Below, in pieces: positions 1 through 8,956 of a DNA stretch of 59,887 nucleotides. The first letter of the stretch is position 1; each line of letters begins with the position of its first letter. The DNA comes from an uncultured Christensenellaceae bacterium. GTDB taxonomy: Bacteria > Bacillota > Clostridia > Christensenellales > Aristaeellaceae. The notes beneath the pieces were generated by a model that was not told where the DNA came from, searched no databases, and saw only the letters and a program-made list of their open reading frames with translations. Both the position numbers and the translations under genes were made by a program. The stretch is from contig CAJOJQ010000038.1 of assembly GCA_905234985.1 (NCBI GenBank), forward strand, positions 1 to 59,887, written 5' to 3'.

Positions 1-122
1 ATCCGTTCCTGCTTGAATGTCAACCCTCCTTTTTTCTTCCTGCTTTTCGCTGTTGCTATTGGACTTGGAGGAGAATTGCTTATGGGAAAGTTGAGAAAGA
101 TATTTTACATTTTGCCTTTCCC

Positions 123-151
123 TTGCAATCCATGCGGGTCTATGCCATAAT
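123..151 (+). promoter_or_regulatory. Sigma-A type promoter
   Basis: TTGCAA (123-128), a 17-base spacer and CATAAT (146-151) lie about 30 bases before the first plus-strand gene. It probably drives the small gene at 182 and perhaps the CotH gene and recG, which follow closely. Confidence 0.6.
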
Positions 152-181
152 AGACAGGAAAAGAAACAACGGGGAGGGCAT

Positions 182-469
182 ATGCCGATGGCTGCCGGGA
201 TTTGGGTCAGGCTGATGAAAAAGAACCGCATCGAAAGGGACGCGACCGTGGCGTGTAACCGGGCGGACTGGCAGGAGGCGCTGGCCCAGGCCTGCCATGA
301 GCTGGACACAGGCAAACCCCTGGTGCTGCCCCGCCACGAACGGGATTGGGAGCAGTTTTCCCAGGCCCGGTTTTTGAAGGAGCATTTCGTGGAGGACGTG
401 CCCTTCGACCGCATGGAAGTGGAATTCATCGACCCGGATCAGAAGCGCAAGCAGCCGGGCATTCTGTAA
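182..469 (+). CDS. Small hypothetical protein, 95 aa
   Basis: I do not recognise this protein. It is hydrophilic and charged, has no signal peptide or membrane segment, and is rich in Asp, Glu and Arg. The ATG at 182 follows a GGGGAGGG ribosome binding site and a promoter at 123-151. It ends 13 bases before the CotH-type gene, so the two are probably co-transcribed, possibly with recG. Codon use resembles its neighbours. A plasmid or cell-envelope role cannot be argued from the sequence. Confidence 0.6.
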   Translation: MPMAAGIWVRLMKKNRIERDATVACNRADWQEALAQACHELDTGKPLVLPRHERDWEQFSQARFLKEHFVEDVPFDRMEVEFIDPDQKRKQPGIL

Positions 470-482
470 ATTGGAGAAGGAC

Positions 483-2459
483 ATGCGCATCAAATTATTA
501 TTTTTTCTGGCCCTGCTTTTCTGTCTGATCGCTGTTTCCGCCAGCGCGGATATCGTGTTCAGCGAGGTCATGGCCTCCAACGGCGTATATGCAAACGGGG
601 AAGCCTACGATTGGGTGGAAATCCACAACACGGGCAGCAAGGCCGTGGATTTAAGCGGTTATTATCTCTCCGACAGCAAAAAGAACCCCGCCAAATGGGT
701 CTTTCCGGCCAAGACCACCGTGAAGGCGGGGGCGTACATCCTGGTGTACTGCACGGGGGAGGACATGAACGCCGGGAAAAACGGGGTCTATTACGCCAAC
801 TTCAAAATCTCCGCTTCCGGGGACAAGCTGATCCTGACGGAGCCGGACGGCGTGACCCAGGCGGCGTATTTAGACGTCCCCGCCCAGTACGGCAACGTGT
901 CCTGGGGCCTGCCGGAGGGCGGCAATGAATACCTGTATTTTGCCGAGGCCACGCCAGGGAAAAAGAACCCCAAAACAGGCTATGCCGCCCAAACGGAAGC
1001 GCCGGTTATCCTGACCGCCGGGGGCTTTTATGAGGGGCCTGTGACGGTAAATGTGCAAGCCGCGCCGGAAGCCGCGGTGCGCTATACCCTGGACGGCTCC
1101 ACTCCCACGGCCAAATCCAAGCTCTTCCCGGCGGAGGGCCTCACGTTCAGCAAAAACGCCGTGCTGCGGGTGCGGGCTTTTATGAGCGATCAGGTGCCCT
1201 CCCCCACGGTTTCCGCCTCCTATTTCATTGGGCTTTCCCAGCCCGTGCCGGTGATTTCCCTGATCACCGACGAAAAATACCTGTTCGACAAGAAAACCGG
1301 CGCGCTGGTGAAGGGAAGCAGCGATAGTTATCCCAATTACGAACGGGATTGGGAATACCCCGTGAACATCGAATACTTTGACGCAAACGGAACAAACGAA
1401 ATCAACCAGATGGGCACCTTCACGGCGGCGGGCCATTCCGCCCGGCAGAACGCCCAGAAATCCATCGCCATTTACGCCCGCAAGGCGTACGGGCCGGAAC
1501 GGTTTTCCTTCAATCCCTTCCCCCATCGGGACTATGACAGCTATAAATCCCTGCTGCTGCGTTCCGCCAATTCGGACGCCTTCTCCACCCGCCTCAGGGA
1601 CCCGGTGATTTCCTCCTTGGCGGAGCCGCTGAACATCATTTACCAGGACGCCTTAGCCATCGAGGTCTACATCAACGGCCAGTATTGGGGCCATTACAAC
1701 CTGCGGGAAAAGATCAACAAATATTTCGTGGCCCAGTGGGAGGGCGTCACCGACGAAAAAGAGATTGACAATATCGACATCCTGGCCCGCACGGGGCGGA
1801 ACGAATTTTTGCAGAACGGCAGCAACGAGGATTGGCTGGCCCTGTGCGATTTCTGCAAAACAAAAGACCTGAACGCGCCGGAGAATCTGCAATACGTATT
1901 AGACCGGCTGGACATCGACAGCCTGTTCACCCACACGGCCTTTGAAGTCATCATCGGCAACAACGATTTTACCAACGTGCGCGTGTACCGGGTGCCGGGA
2001 GGCAAATGGAAATACCTGCTGTTTGACGTGGAGGCGGGCTTCCTGTCCCTGGAATCCGGCCCCATGAATTACTACATCAAAAAGGTGGGCGACAAGGTGC
2101 AGGGCTTCCGCCACGAACCCCTGGCGGCGCTTTTGAACGTGCCGGAAATGAAAGCGGCGTTCCTGAAACGCTTTGCGGAAGTGCTGGAGCTTTCCTTCCA
2201 GTGGCCTTACGTGGAAGCCCATTTTATTCCCTGGGAAGAAACATTGGAAACGCTGCTGCCCCGGCATTTGGAGCGCTGGCCCCATTTTTCCATGAAGGCC
2301 TGGCGGCAGAACGTGGACGCGGTAAAATATTACGCCCGCATGCGGCCCGTCAAGATCGTATCCATGCTGCAAAAGCACATGAAGCTCACCGACGCGGAAG
2401 TGGAGCAATATTTCGGGGAAACGCAGCGGCTGCTGGAAGGATTCGTCAAAAAGAAATGA
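483..2459 (+). CDS. Secreted CotH-type protein with lamin-tail and chitobiase-C-like domains
   Basis: An N-terminal signal peptide (hydrophobic run, about residues 5-22) is followed by a lamin-tail-like domain (VFSEVMASNG..., ~25-165), a chitobiase/hexosaminidase C-terminal-like segment (VRYTLDGSTPTAKSK, ~175-255), then a CotH kinase-type domain containing EVYINGQYWGHYNLREKIN and LFDVEAGF. CotH-family proteins are atypical protein kinases known from spore coats and from extracellular proteins of Clostridia. This three-part architecture suggests export and action on a surface or extracellular target. The ATG at 483 sits 6 bases after GGAGAAGG and is a better start than the TTG at 471. Its stop overlaps the recG start (ATGA-type overlap), implying translational coupling. 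Confidence 0.85.
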   Translation: MRIKLLFFLALLFCLIAVSASADIVFSEVMASNGVYANGEAYDWVEIHNTGSKAVDLSGYYLSDSKKNPAKWVFPAKTTVKAGAYILVYCTGEDMNAGKNGVYYANFKISASGDKLILTEPDGVTQAAYLDVPAQYGNVSWGLPEGGNEYLYFAEATPGKKNPKTGYAAQTEAPVILTAGGFYEGPVTVNVQAAPEAAVRYTLDGSTPTAKSKLFPAEGLTFSKNAVLRVRAFMSDQVPSPTVSASYFIGLSQPVPVISLITDEKYLFDKKTGALVKGSSDSYPNYERDWEYPVNIEYFDANGTNEINQMGTFTAAGHSARQNAQKSIAIYARKAYGPERFSFNPFPHRDYDSYKSLLLRSANSDAFSTRLRDPVISSLAEPLNIIYQDALAIEVYINGQYWGHYNLREKINKYFVAQWEGVTDEKEIDNIDILARTGRNEFLQNGSNEDWLALCDFCKTKDLNAPENLQYVLDRLDIDSLFTHTAFEVIIGNNDFTNVRVYRVPGGKWKYLLFDVEAGFLSLESGPMNYYIKKVGDKVQGFRHEPLAALLNVPEMKAAFLKRFAEVLELSFQWPYVEAHFIPWEETLETLLPRHLERWPHFSMKAWRQNVDAVKYYARMRPVKIVSMLQKHMKLTDAEVEQYFGETQRLLEGFVKKK

Positions 2460-4468
2460 GGACGCTGGAGGAATTGAAGGGCGTGGGCAAGGCCCGGCTG
2501 GAAACCCTGAAGGCGGCGGGCATTCACACCCTAACCGATCTTTTGTTGACCCTGCCCGTACGCTACCAGGATACGTCCACAGTCACGCCCCTTTCCGAAG
2601 CGGCCCCCGGCATGGAAATCTGTGTGTCCGGTTATCCCAAGGCCGCGCCGAGGCTGAGCCGTTTTCACGGCCTCACCTCCGTCACCCTGCGCCTGTGCGA
2701 CGAAACGGGGGGCCTGCCCATCGTCTGGTTCAACCAGCCCTGGCTGCAAACCCAGATCGGCTCGGAAACGCTTTTGACCCTGTACGGCAGGGTGGACCGG
2801 GACAAACAGGGCCGCGTGCGCATGGTCAGCCCCCAGATCGTGAAGGAGCGGGGCATTTTGCCCGTGTACCGGGCGCTTTCCGGCATCCCGCCCAAGGCCA
2901 TGCGGGATATGACGCGGCAGGCCCTCACCCAATTGGAGGACTGCTGCCCGGAAACCCTGCCGGACATCCTGCGGATCAAATACCGCCTGTGCGAGCGGAA
3001 TTTTGCTCTGCGGCAGGCCCATTTCCCGGAAACAAAAGAAAACTTAGCCATTGCCCTGCGGCGGGTGTCCTTTGAAGGAATGCTGCTGTATCAGGCCGCC
3101 GCCGCGTCTCTGCGGGGAGAGCGGGCCAAAGGCATCGTGATCGACGCGCCGGAAAAAGCCGTGGACGCTTACTGGGCCTCTCTGCCCTTTCCGCCCACGG
3201 GCGCGCAAAAACGGGTGCTTTCTGAAATCGCCGCCGATTTGGCCGCCCCCTCCGCCATGGGCCGCATGATCCAGGGGGACGTGGGCTGCGGCAAAACAGC
3301 CCTGGCCTTCGGAGCCATGGCGCTGACCGCCCAGGCCGGGTATCAGTGCGCCCTGATGGCCCCCACGGAAATCCTGGCCCGGCAGCATTTGGAAAGCGCA
3401 AAGAAGATGCTGGAACCGCTGGGCATTTCCTGCGGCCTGCTGTTAGGCGGCATGAAGGCCAGGGAACGGCGGGAAGCGATAGAGAAGATCGCCTCCGGCC
3501 AGTGGCAGGCGGTGATCGGCACCCACGCCCTGATTTCCGAGGGAGTGGAATACAAGAATTTGGGTCTGGTGGTGACGGACGAGCAGCACCGCTTCGGCGT
3601 GCGCCAGCGGCGGCTGTTGAGCAAAAAAGCCGTCGAAAGTGAAGCCGCCCCCAACGAGCTGGTCATGTCCGCCACGCCCATTCCCCGCACCCTGGCCCTG
3701 GTGCTGTACGGCGATTTGGATTTATCGGTGGTGGACGAACTACCGCCGGGCCGCACGCCGGTGAAAACCCGCCTGGTGCCGGAGGATAAGCGGGAAGGGC
3801 TGTACGATTTCATTAAAAAAGAAGCCGCCCAAGGGCGGCAGACCTACATCGTGTGCCCCCTGGTGGAAGAAAGCGAGCAGATCGACGCCCGCAGCGCCCA
3901 GGAGACCTACGCGGAATTATGCACCGGCCCCCTGGCCGACCTGCGCTTAGGCCTCACCTTCGGGGAGCAGGACGCCGCCGAAAAGGAAGAAACCATCCGT
4001 CGCTTTGCCGCCGGTGAATTAGATGTTCTCGTATCCACCACGGTGATCGAGGTGGGCGTCAACGTGCCCACCGCCACGGTGATGGTGATCGAAAACGCGG
4101 ACCGCTTCGGCCTTTCCCAGCTGCATCAGCTTCGGGGCCGGGTGGGCCGGGGGGCGGAGGAAAGCTGGTGCTTCCTCATGGCCGCGCCCAACGAACGGCT
4201 GAAAACCCTGTGCGAAACCAATGACGGCTTCAAAATCGCCCAAAAAGATTTGGAGCTGCGCGGCCCCGGCGATTTCTTAGGCACCCGTCAGCACGGCGAC
4301 ACGCTGATCCCCGGCATGGCCTTGGGCGCGGATGTGCAGATGTTAGAGGAAACCTCCAATTGTTTAAAATGGCTGCGTTCCCCCGGCTATGAGGAGGAGT
4401 GGGGCCAGGTAAAACGCAGCGCCCAAGCTGCGTTCAGCCGGGCGCTGGATGAAATTGCTATGAATTGA
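2456..4468 (+). CDS. recG: ATP-dependent DNA helicase RecG
   Basis: About 670 residues, the normal RecG length. It has an N-terminal wedge/OB region, Walker A GDVGCGKT (~274-281), a DEQH box, the motif SATPIPRTL and the C-terminal LRGRVGRG helicase motif. RecG remodels stalled replication forks and Holliday junctions by branch migration. The ATG at 2456 overlaps the CotH stop, so expression is probably coupled. Its last 24 codons are copied, diverged but in frame, in a relic at 12162-12311, which marks a past rearrangement here. The downstream operon is convergent and starts its stop codon only 18 bases away. Confidence 0.97.
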   Translation: MRTLEELKGVGKARLETLKAAGIHTLTDLLLTLPVRYQDTSTVTPLSEAAPGMEICVSGYPKAAPRLSRFHGLTSVTLRLCDETGGLPIVWFNQPWLQTQIGSETLLTLYGRVDRDKQGRVRMVSPQIVKERGILPVYRALSGIPPKAMRDMTRQALTQLEDCCPETLPDILRIKYRLCERNFALRQAHFPETKENLAIALRRVSFEGMLLYQAAAASLRGERAKGIVIDAPEKAVDAYWASLPFPPTGAQKRVLSEIAADLAAPSAMGRMIQGDVGCGKTALAFGAMALTAQAGYQCALMAPTEILARQHLESAKKMLEPLGISCGLLLGGMKARERREAIEKIASGQWQAVIGTHALISEGVEYKNLGLVVTDEQHRFGVRQRRLLSKKAVESEAAPNELVMSATPIPRTLALVLYGDLDLSVVDELPPGRTPVKTRLVPEDKREGLYDFIKKEAAQGRQTYIVCPLVEESEQIDARSAQETYAELCTGPLADLRLGLTFGEQDAAEKEETIRRFAAGELDVLVSTTVIEVGVNVPTATVMVIENADRFGLSQLHQLRGRVGRGAEESWCFLMAAPNERLKTLCETNDGFKIAQKDLELRGPGDFLGTRQHGDTLIPGMALGADVQMLEETSNCLKWLRSPGYEEEWGQVKRSAQAAFSRALDEIAMN

Positions 4469-4486
4469 TCTATGGATCGGCCCGCA

Positions 4487-5623
4487 TTATCGCCTGATGC
4501 CGCGGCCCGCGTAAGCGTCGGCTTCAGCTCTTGAGAGCATTAACTCCTCATTGGTCTGCATGTTTTTCAGCGTTGCGTCGGATTCTTTGATCCTGTTTTG
4601 CAATTCAAGCTGTTCGTGGAAGGCCTGTTTCATCCATTCAGTTACCTTGCGCACATTACCAATCGCGTCCGTTTGGGACTTGTAGGTGATCGTCACAGTC
4701 CGCATCCCATTGGGGATCGGAACGTATACATTTTTCTTTTTTTCCACGGTTCCCGCGTGATTGAAGTAGTTCACCGCCACGTTCATCAAGCCGTTTCCAA
4801 TCCCTTTGGCGTCATTTCGCTCCGCGCCGGGAATCTGGCGCAGCGGCGCGGTAAGGGAACACCATCTTTTCACTTTCTCCTGAAGATCCTCTACGCTCCA
4901 AAAACGCAGGGAAGTCGCCTCCTGCAGCTCTTTTGTTGCGGCGTCGATTTCGGCTTTCAGCTTTTCCGCTTTTTCATGAACGCGCATCCTGTACGCGTCG
5001 CACGCGGCTTCCGCCACCACGCCCTGGGAATCGACTTCGCCCGACTCAAGAATCTTCTGAAGCGTGTCGGAAGCAGCGGCGTCCGAAAGAATTTTTTCCA
5101 CGCTGCGCCTCACCGGTACGCACAGCTCGCGCAGGTGATCGTTCAGCAGCCCTGCCAGGCTGAATTCATCCGAAATGGGTTCCCAGCCGCCCTTGGTCCG
5201 GTCCTCATTGATCGCCTGCAGCGTATCGTTTGTGGTGATCTGCCCGATGATGCCGTCCAGCGCGCGGCAAAGGCCTATGATCAGCTCGGGGGAATCCGTG
5301 GGCCAAATTTCAAACAGCGGGGCGAGGGCGTTTGCCTGGGCCAGCGCTGTGCCAAGCTCAAGCACAGGGGGAATTGGGGCCGCTTCCCCTTGGGAAACGG
5401 TGCGGGCATATGCCAGAAAAGCGTCGGCGGCTTCCGCCGTGGCCCCCGGAAGCCAGGCCAATTCCGCCGAAATGCGGCGGTTCATCTGCATCAGCTGGTT
5501 CAGCGCGCCTTCCGTATCGGCGCCGCTCAGCATTGCCGCTTCATCCGCTTTTTCATTCAAAGCCCTCCGGTTATCGCCCGGCATAGCGCCAAGCTGGGCA
5601 AAAGCATTATCAAGCAATGTCAT
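4487..5623 (-). CDS. Unknown protein, last gene of Hsp70/AAA operon
   Basis: About 378 residues, not recognised. It is predicted mostly alpha-helical and Ala/Glu/Leu-rich, with a likely coiled coil near residues 215-245 (KAEKLKAEIDAATKELQEA) and another near the C-terminus. There is no signal peptide or membrane segment, so it is probably cytoplasmic. ATG at 5623 follows GGAGG at a 9-base spacing and is preferred over the upstream TTG. It lies 62 bases after the membrane-anchored gene and is the distal gene of a five-gene minus-strand operon, so a role in the same Hsp70/AAA complex is an inference from position only. Confidence 0.7.
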   Translation of the reverse strand: MTLLDNAFAQLGAMPGDNRRALNEKADEAAMLSGADTEGALNQLMQMNRRISAELAWLPGATAEAADAFLAYARTVSQGEAAPIPPVLELGTALAQANALAPLFEIWPTDSPELIIGLCRALDGIIGQITTNDTLQAINEDRTKGGWEPISDEFSLAGLLNDHLRELCVPVRRSVEKILSDAAASDTLQKILESGEVDSQGVVAEAACDAYRMRVHEKAEKLKAEIDAATKELQEATSLRFWSVEDLQEKVKRWCSLTAPLRQIPGAERNDAKGIGNGLMNVAVNYFNHAGTVEKKKNVYVPIPNGMRTVTITYKSQTDAIGNVRKVTEWMKQAFHEQLELQNRIKESDATLKNMQTNEELMLSRAEADAYAGRGIRR

Positions 5624-5685
5624 AGGGTTTTTCCTCCGCAATCATCATTTTTTCGTCTTCCTGTCCCGCAGGCTATGGAACGGGA

Positions 5686-7485
5686 TCAATCCGTACTCAG
5701 CCGCATCAAGAGAATCGTCACATATATATTTTTCACCATTTCCTCGTATTCGTTTTTCAGCGTTTCCGTGTCAAATTCGCCCATCATGTTGGCTTCCGTG
5801 TACAGGGAGCTGCTATTCTTGTTTTTGTTGAACCACTCGTCATCCGCGGCCTGTGGGTTATTCCCCTTCGCGTAAAGCACGGAGGAAACGTTTTTGTCCG
5901 AAGGCGCGTAAACGGCAATGACGTCCAGCGCGATGAACATCGGATGATATTTGTAAGTGGAATAAGTTCCCAGGCTTTTTGACGTCTTTGTGGTTTTTTC
6001 ATAGATACTGCCGCTGCAATAATATGTGTTCTGCATGCACAGCAGGGAATCACACTCGCTGAACGAGGCGGGCAGCATATCTTCCGGAAGAAGGAAAAGA
6101 TATTCCGCCAGCAAGCGCACCTCGTACTGCGCGTCATTTATCTGTATTTCATCTATTCTTTTTTCCAGATCGTCTTGGCTGCGGTTGTTTGTAATCTTAC
6201 AAATGCTGCCACCGTCGTACGTGGTTTTTTCCCTGATAGACAGCGGAAGGATCTTGCTCATCTGGGGCAGCTGCGTTGATGCGTCGTCTGTCAGCGTCTT
6301 TTTCAGCTGAACGATGCTTTCTCCCAGCGAAATGCGCACCGGGACGCCGTTGGGGAAAAGCGCGCCCACGTCATAACCCGCGCCGTGCAAAGCGTACAGA
6401 AAACGAAGCGCTGTGTCCGGTTCTATCTGCACACGGTCGAGAAGCTCCCTGCTTTCCGCCGCCCAAACGCTCATATCCTGATGGGTTTGAGCAGCTGTCT
6501 CCTCTATGAGCAATTCGATGCAGGCGTTTGACAGTTCGTCAATGGTTTCCTGCGTCAAAGCGGAATAGGGTAACTGCTCCTTTGCCATGAAGCACAGCAG
6601 CTGCCATCTGTCTTTCAGCGGAAGCTCCTTGTTTTCGATCCGCGACGTGCAGTAGCCTCTGAAACCATAGCTGTCCAGAATGTTTCTGGCCGTCTTCTCG
6701 TAAGTCTCATACAGCTCGCACGCTGCCTGAGCGCCCAAATCAGCGGCGGTTTTTTCCAGCACAGCGCCCGCAAGCGCTTCCATCTGCGAATGGTATCGTC
6801 CGGGGACGCCTCCATTGTACAGCGCGGAAATCACCTCCAGCGCGTTGGAATACTCCCCTTTCTCCGTGATGGCGGCTGTGTTTTCCAATAAAGCGTCTAT
6901 AGCCTGCTGAAGCTCTTGAAGCTCCGCCCTTTTTTCGTCTTCTTTGATCAGACCGGAAAGCACGTCGATGGATTCGGCGTTTTTCCCTTCTTCCGCCAGC
7001 GTCCGCGCCTCGGCGATCCGGCTCAGCATCTGCTGATGTTTTTGGTAATTACTTACAGAAATAAATACGACCAATGCGACCACGGCCGCCGCCGCCGCCA
7101 GGAAGCAGATCCTTCTTCTCTTTTTCTTTTGCTCCTGTCTGCGCTTTTCTTCTTCTTTTAGTTGCTCGATACGCTGTTTGGCCGCTTCGATCGGTTTGCT
7201 CACGTCTTGATAATCGCTGAATTGCTCCAGTTCCTTGATGGCTTGTTCGATAGCGCTTATATCCTGAACAGTTTCCAGTTTTTTCAGCGCGGCCTGATAA
7301 CGCTTTTCCAGGTTCTCTTTTTGGATTTCCAGCTTATTGGAAACACTGTCCGAAATCTTTGCGCCATCCAATAATTTCAGTATTTCGCAGACTCTGTTGA
7401 TTTCGCTGGCGGTCATCTCCGGTTTGGAAAGCATTTTCAAGATGGAATCTGCCAGGGGAGCCGCCCAGTTTTCTACGATCGCCAT
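5686..7485 (-). CDS. Membrane-anchored coiled-coil protein of Hsp70/AAA operon
   Basis: 599 residues. The first ~120 are charged and heptad-like (KRYQAALKKLETVQ, AAKQRIEQLKEEEKRRQEQ), ending in a basic run KKKRRR, followed by a single membrane span at ~126-145 (Ala/Val-rich). The remaining ~450 residues lie on the other side; the basic run suggests the N-terminus is cytoplasmic. The long C-terminal part has TPR-like helical pairs near 150-330, then an unrecognised domain. Start ATG follows GAGAGGATATCAC. In context it could anchor the ATPase/chaperone pair at the membrane; this is inference. Confidence 0.7.
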   Translation of the reverse strand: MAIVENWAAPLADSILKMLSKPEMTASEINRVCEILKLLDGAKISDSVSNKLEIQKENLEKRYQAALKKLETVQDISAIEQAIKELEQFSDYQDVSKPIEAAKQRIEQLKEEEKRRQEQKKKRRRICFLAAAAAVVALVVFISVSNYQKHQQMLSRIAEARTLAEEGKNAESIDVLSGLIKEDEKRAELQELQQAIDALLENTAAITEKGEYSNALEVISALYNGGVPGRYHSQMEALAGAVLEKTAADLGAQAACELYETYEKTARNILDSYGFRGYCTSRIENKELPLKDRWQLLCFMAKEQLPYSALTQETIDELSNACIELLIEETAAQTHQDMSVWAAESRELLDRVQIEPDTALRFLYALHGAGYDVGALFPNGVPVRISLGESIVQLKKTLTDDASTQLPQMSKILPLSIREKTTYDGGSICKITNNRSQDDLEKRIDEIQINDAQYEVRLLAEYLFLLPEDMLPASFSECDSLLCMQNTYYCSGSIYEKTTKTSKSLGTYSTYKYHPMFIALDVIAVYAPSDKNVSSVLYAKGNNPQAADDEWFNKNKNSSSLYTEANMMGEFDTETLKNEYEEMVKNIYVTILLMRLSTD

Positions 7486-7522
7486 GTGATATCCTCTCTT
7501 TCTTTATCGCAGCGGGAAATGC

Positions 7523-8944
7523 TCAGCGTTCGCCAAAGCCTATCCTTTTTTTCTTGCCGTCCGGCGGAGGCAGCGCGTTCATCGCGGTTTGCAGCTCCTC
7601 CGCCCCGATGGCCTGTTTGCCCGCGCGCACGGCCCGCCGCGCGGCGTCCTGAACCATAAAAGATATATCGGATATGGGGCGGCCCAGCAAATCCCTGCTG
7701 AACTGTTCCAGGGGAAGCTGATCCTCCGTCGGCTTATCCTTCAGCATGCTTTCCAGCAAAGACAGAATTTCTTCCTTGCCGGGCATGCCCACCTCGATAA
7801 TGTGGTCTATGCGCCCACGCCGGAGAATGGCCTTATCCATGCTGTCCAGCAGATTGGTCATGCCGAAAAGCAGCACGCGCTTTTTGGGCGCTTCGGGAAT
7901 CTTCCGAAGAAATTCGGCCACTTCTTCCATATGGATTTCACGGGAACCCATGCTGGAATCCCGGCTGGAAAGAAAAGCCTCCATTTCGTCAATAACGATG
8001 ATGGACGGGGCGTTTTCCGCGGCCTTATCAAAGATTTCAGCCACCTTGCGGCTGGTTTCATGGATATATTTACTGCCGATATTGCCGGAATCAATCGTAA
8101 AGACCGGCCAATTCAGGTACTCGGTCAGGCGTTCCACCGCATAGGTTTTTCCGCAGCCTGTGGGGCCGTGCAGCACGGTTCCCCCCGGGAAACCGACGCC
8201 CATTCGCCGATACGCTTCTTCATTGTCCACAATATCAATGATTTCCTCAAGAAAGAAGCGTTCCAGTTCCGGTCGTCCGGGCAGCGTGAAGGGACCCTTC
8301 TGCCGCGTTCCGCGCTGTGTGGGCGGCTTGCCGATGGCGGCCTCCGAACCTGCGGCGGACAAAGTGCCGGATGTGCCCTCGTCTTTCGTGATTTGCAGCA
8401 TATCCAATATCTGGTTCAAATCGCTTTCCGTGAGATACGGAGCGTATTGCAGCACCAGCGGCACATTGCTCAGCGGAACGTCAACGCCCCCGGTCAGAAA
8501 CCTGCCCGCCGCCCGCGCCACGCTCATCGGGGCCGATTCATTGAATGACGTGGCAAGAATCAGGGAAAAGCTGGCGATATAGATGGCGTCGTTCAGCTGA
8601 ATGGCGCCCATCCGTTCCAGCGAGCGGCGAAGGGAACGAATAAAATCCATCGCCTGCTGACGGTTGTGCGGATAGGGGCCAAAGTTCAGGCTGGAGAGCA
8701 TGGTGCCCGCCCTGGAGCTGAACACATGCACGCTTTCATCCGTCGGCGACGCGTCCTCAAACAGCCCCGGTTCGATCCATTCCGCGTTCAGCCAGCGGTC
8801 GTAAAGCTCCGCTTTCACGGCAAGCGCAAATCCATCCTCCGCGGTGGTGTAAAGCTGCCAGGCCGCGCTGCGCACATACAGACTGCGAATATGATTGCCA
8901 TCCGTCAGAATATAATCCAGCGGTAGCCAGCGTTCCTCAGCCAT
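7523..8944 (-). CDS. AAA+ ATPase partnered with a divergent Hsp70
   Basis: 473 residues. A unique N-terminal ~220 residues precede a classic AAA module: Walker A GPTGCGKT (260-267), Walker B IIVIDE (315-320), sensor-1 MTN (~362-364) and arginine finger region RRGR (375-378). The arrangement resembles Cdc48/FtsH-type AAA domains but lacks a protease domain, so it is likely an unfoldase or remodeller that depends on a partner. It starts 12 bases after the Hsp70 gene, and the two are surely co-transcribed. The first 220 residues are probably the substrate- or partner-binding part and have no family I can name. Confidence 0.85.
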   Translation of the reverse strand: MAEERWLPLDYILTDGNHIRSLYVRSAAWQLYTTAEDGFALAVKAELYDRWLNAEWIEPGLFEDASPTDESVHVFSSRAGTMLSSLNFGPYPHNRQQAMDFIRSLRRSLERMGAIQLNDAIYIASFSLILATSFNESAPMSVARAAGRFLTGGVDVPLSNVPLVLQYAPYLTESDLNQILDMLQITKDEGTSGTLSAAGSEAAIGKPPTQRGTRQKGPFTLPGRPELERFFLEEIIDIVDNEEAYRRMGVGFPGGTVLHGPTGCGKTYAVERLTEYLNWPVFTIDSGNIGSKYIHETSRKVAEIFDKAAENAPSIIVIDEMEAFLSSRDSSMGSREIHMEEVAEFLRKIPEAPKKRVLLFGMTNLLDSMDKAILRRGRIDHIIEVGMPGKEEILSLLESMLKDKPTEDQLPLEQFSRDLLGRPISDISFMVQDAARRAVRAGKQAIGAEELQTAMNALPPPDGKKKRIGFGER

Positions 8945-8956
8945 CGGAATAAAGCC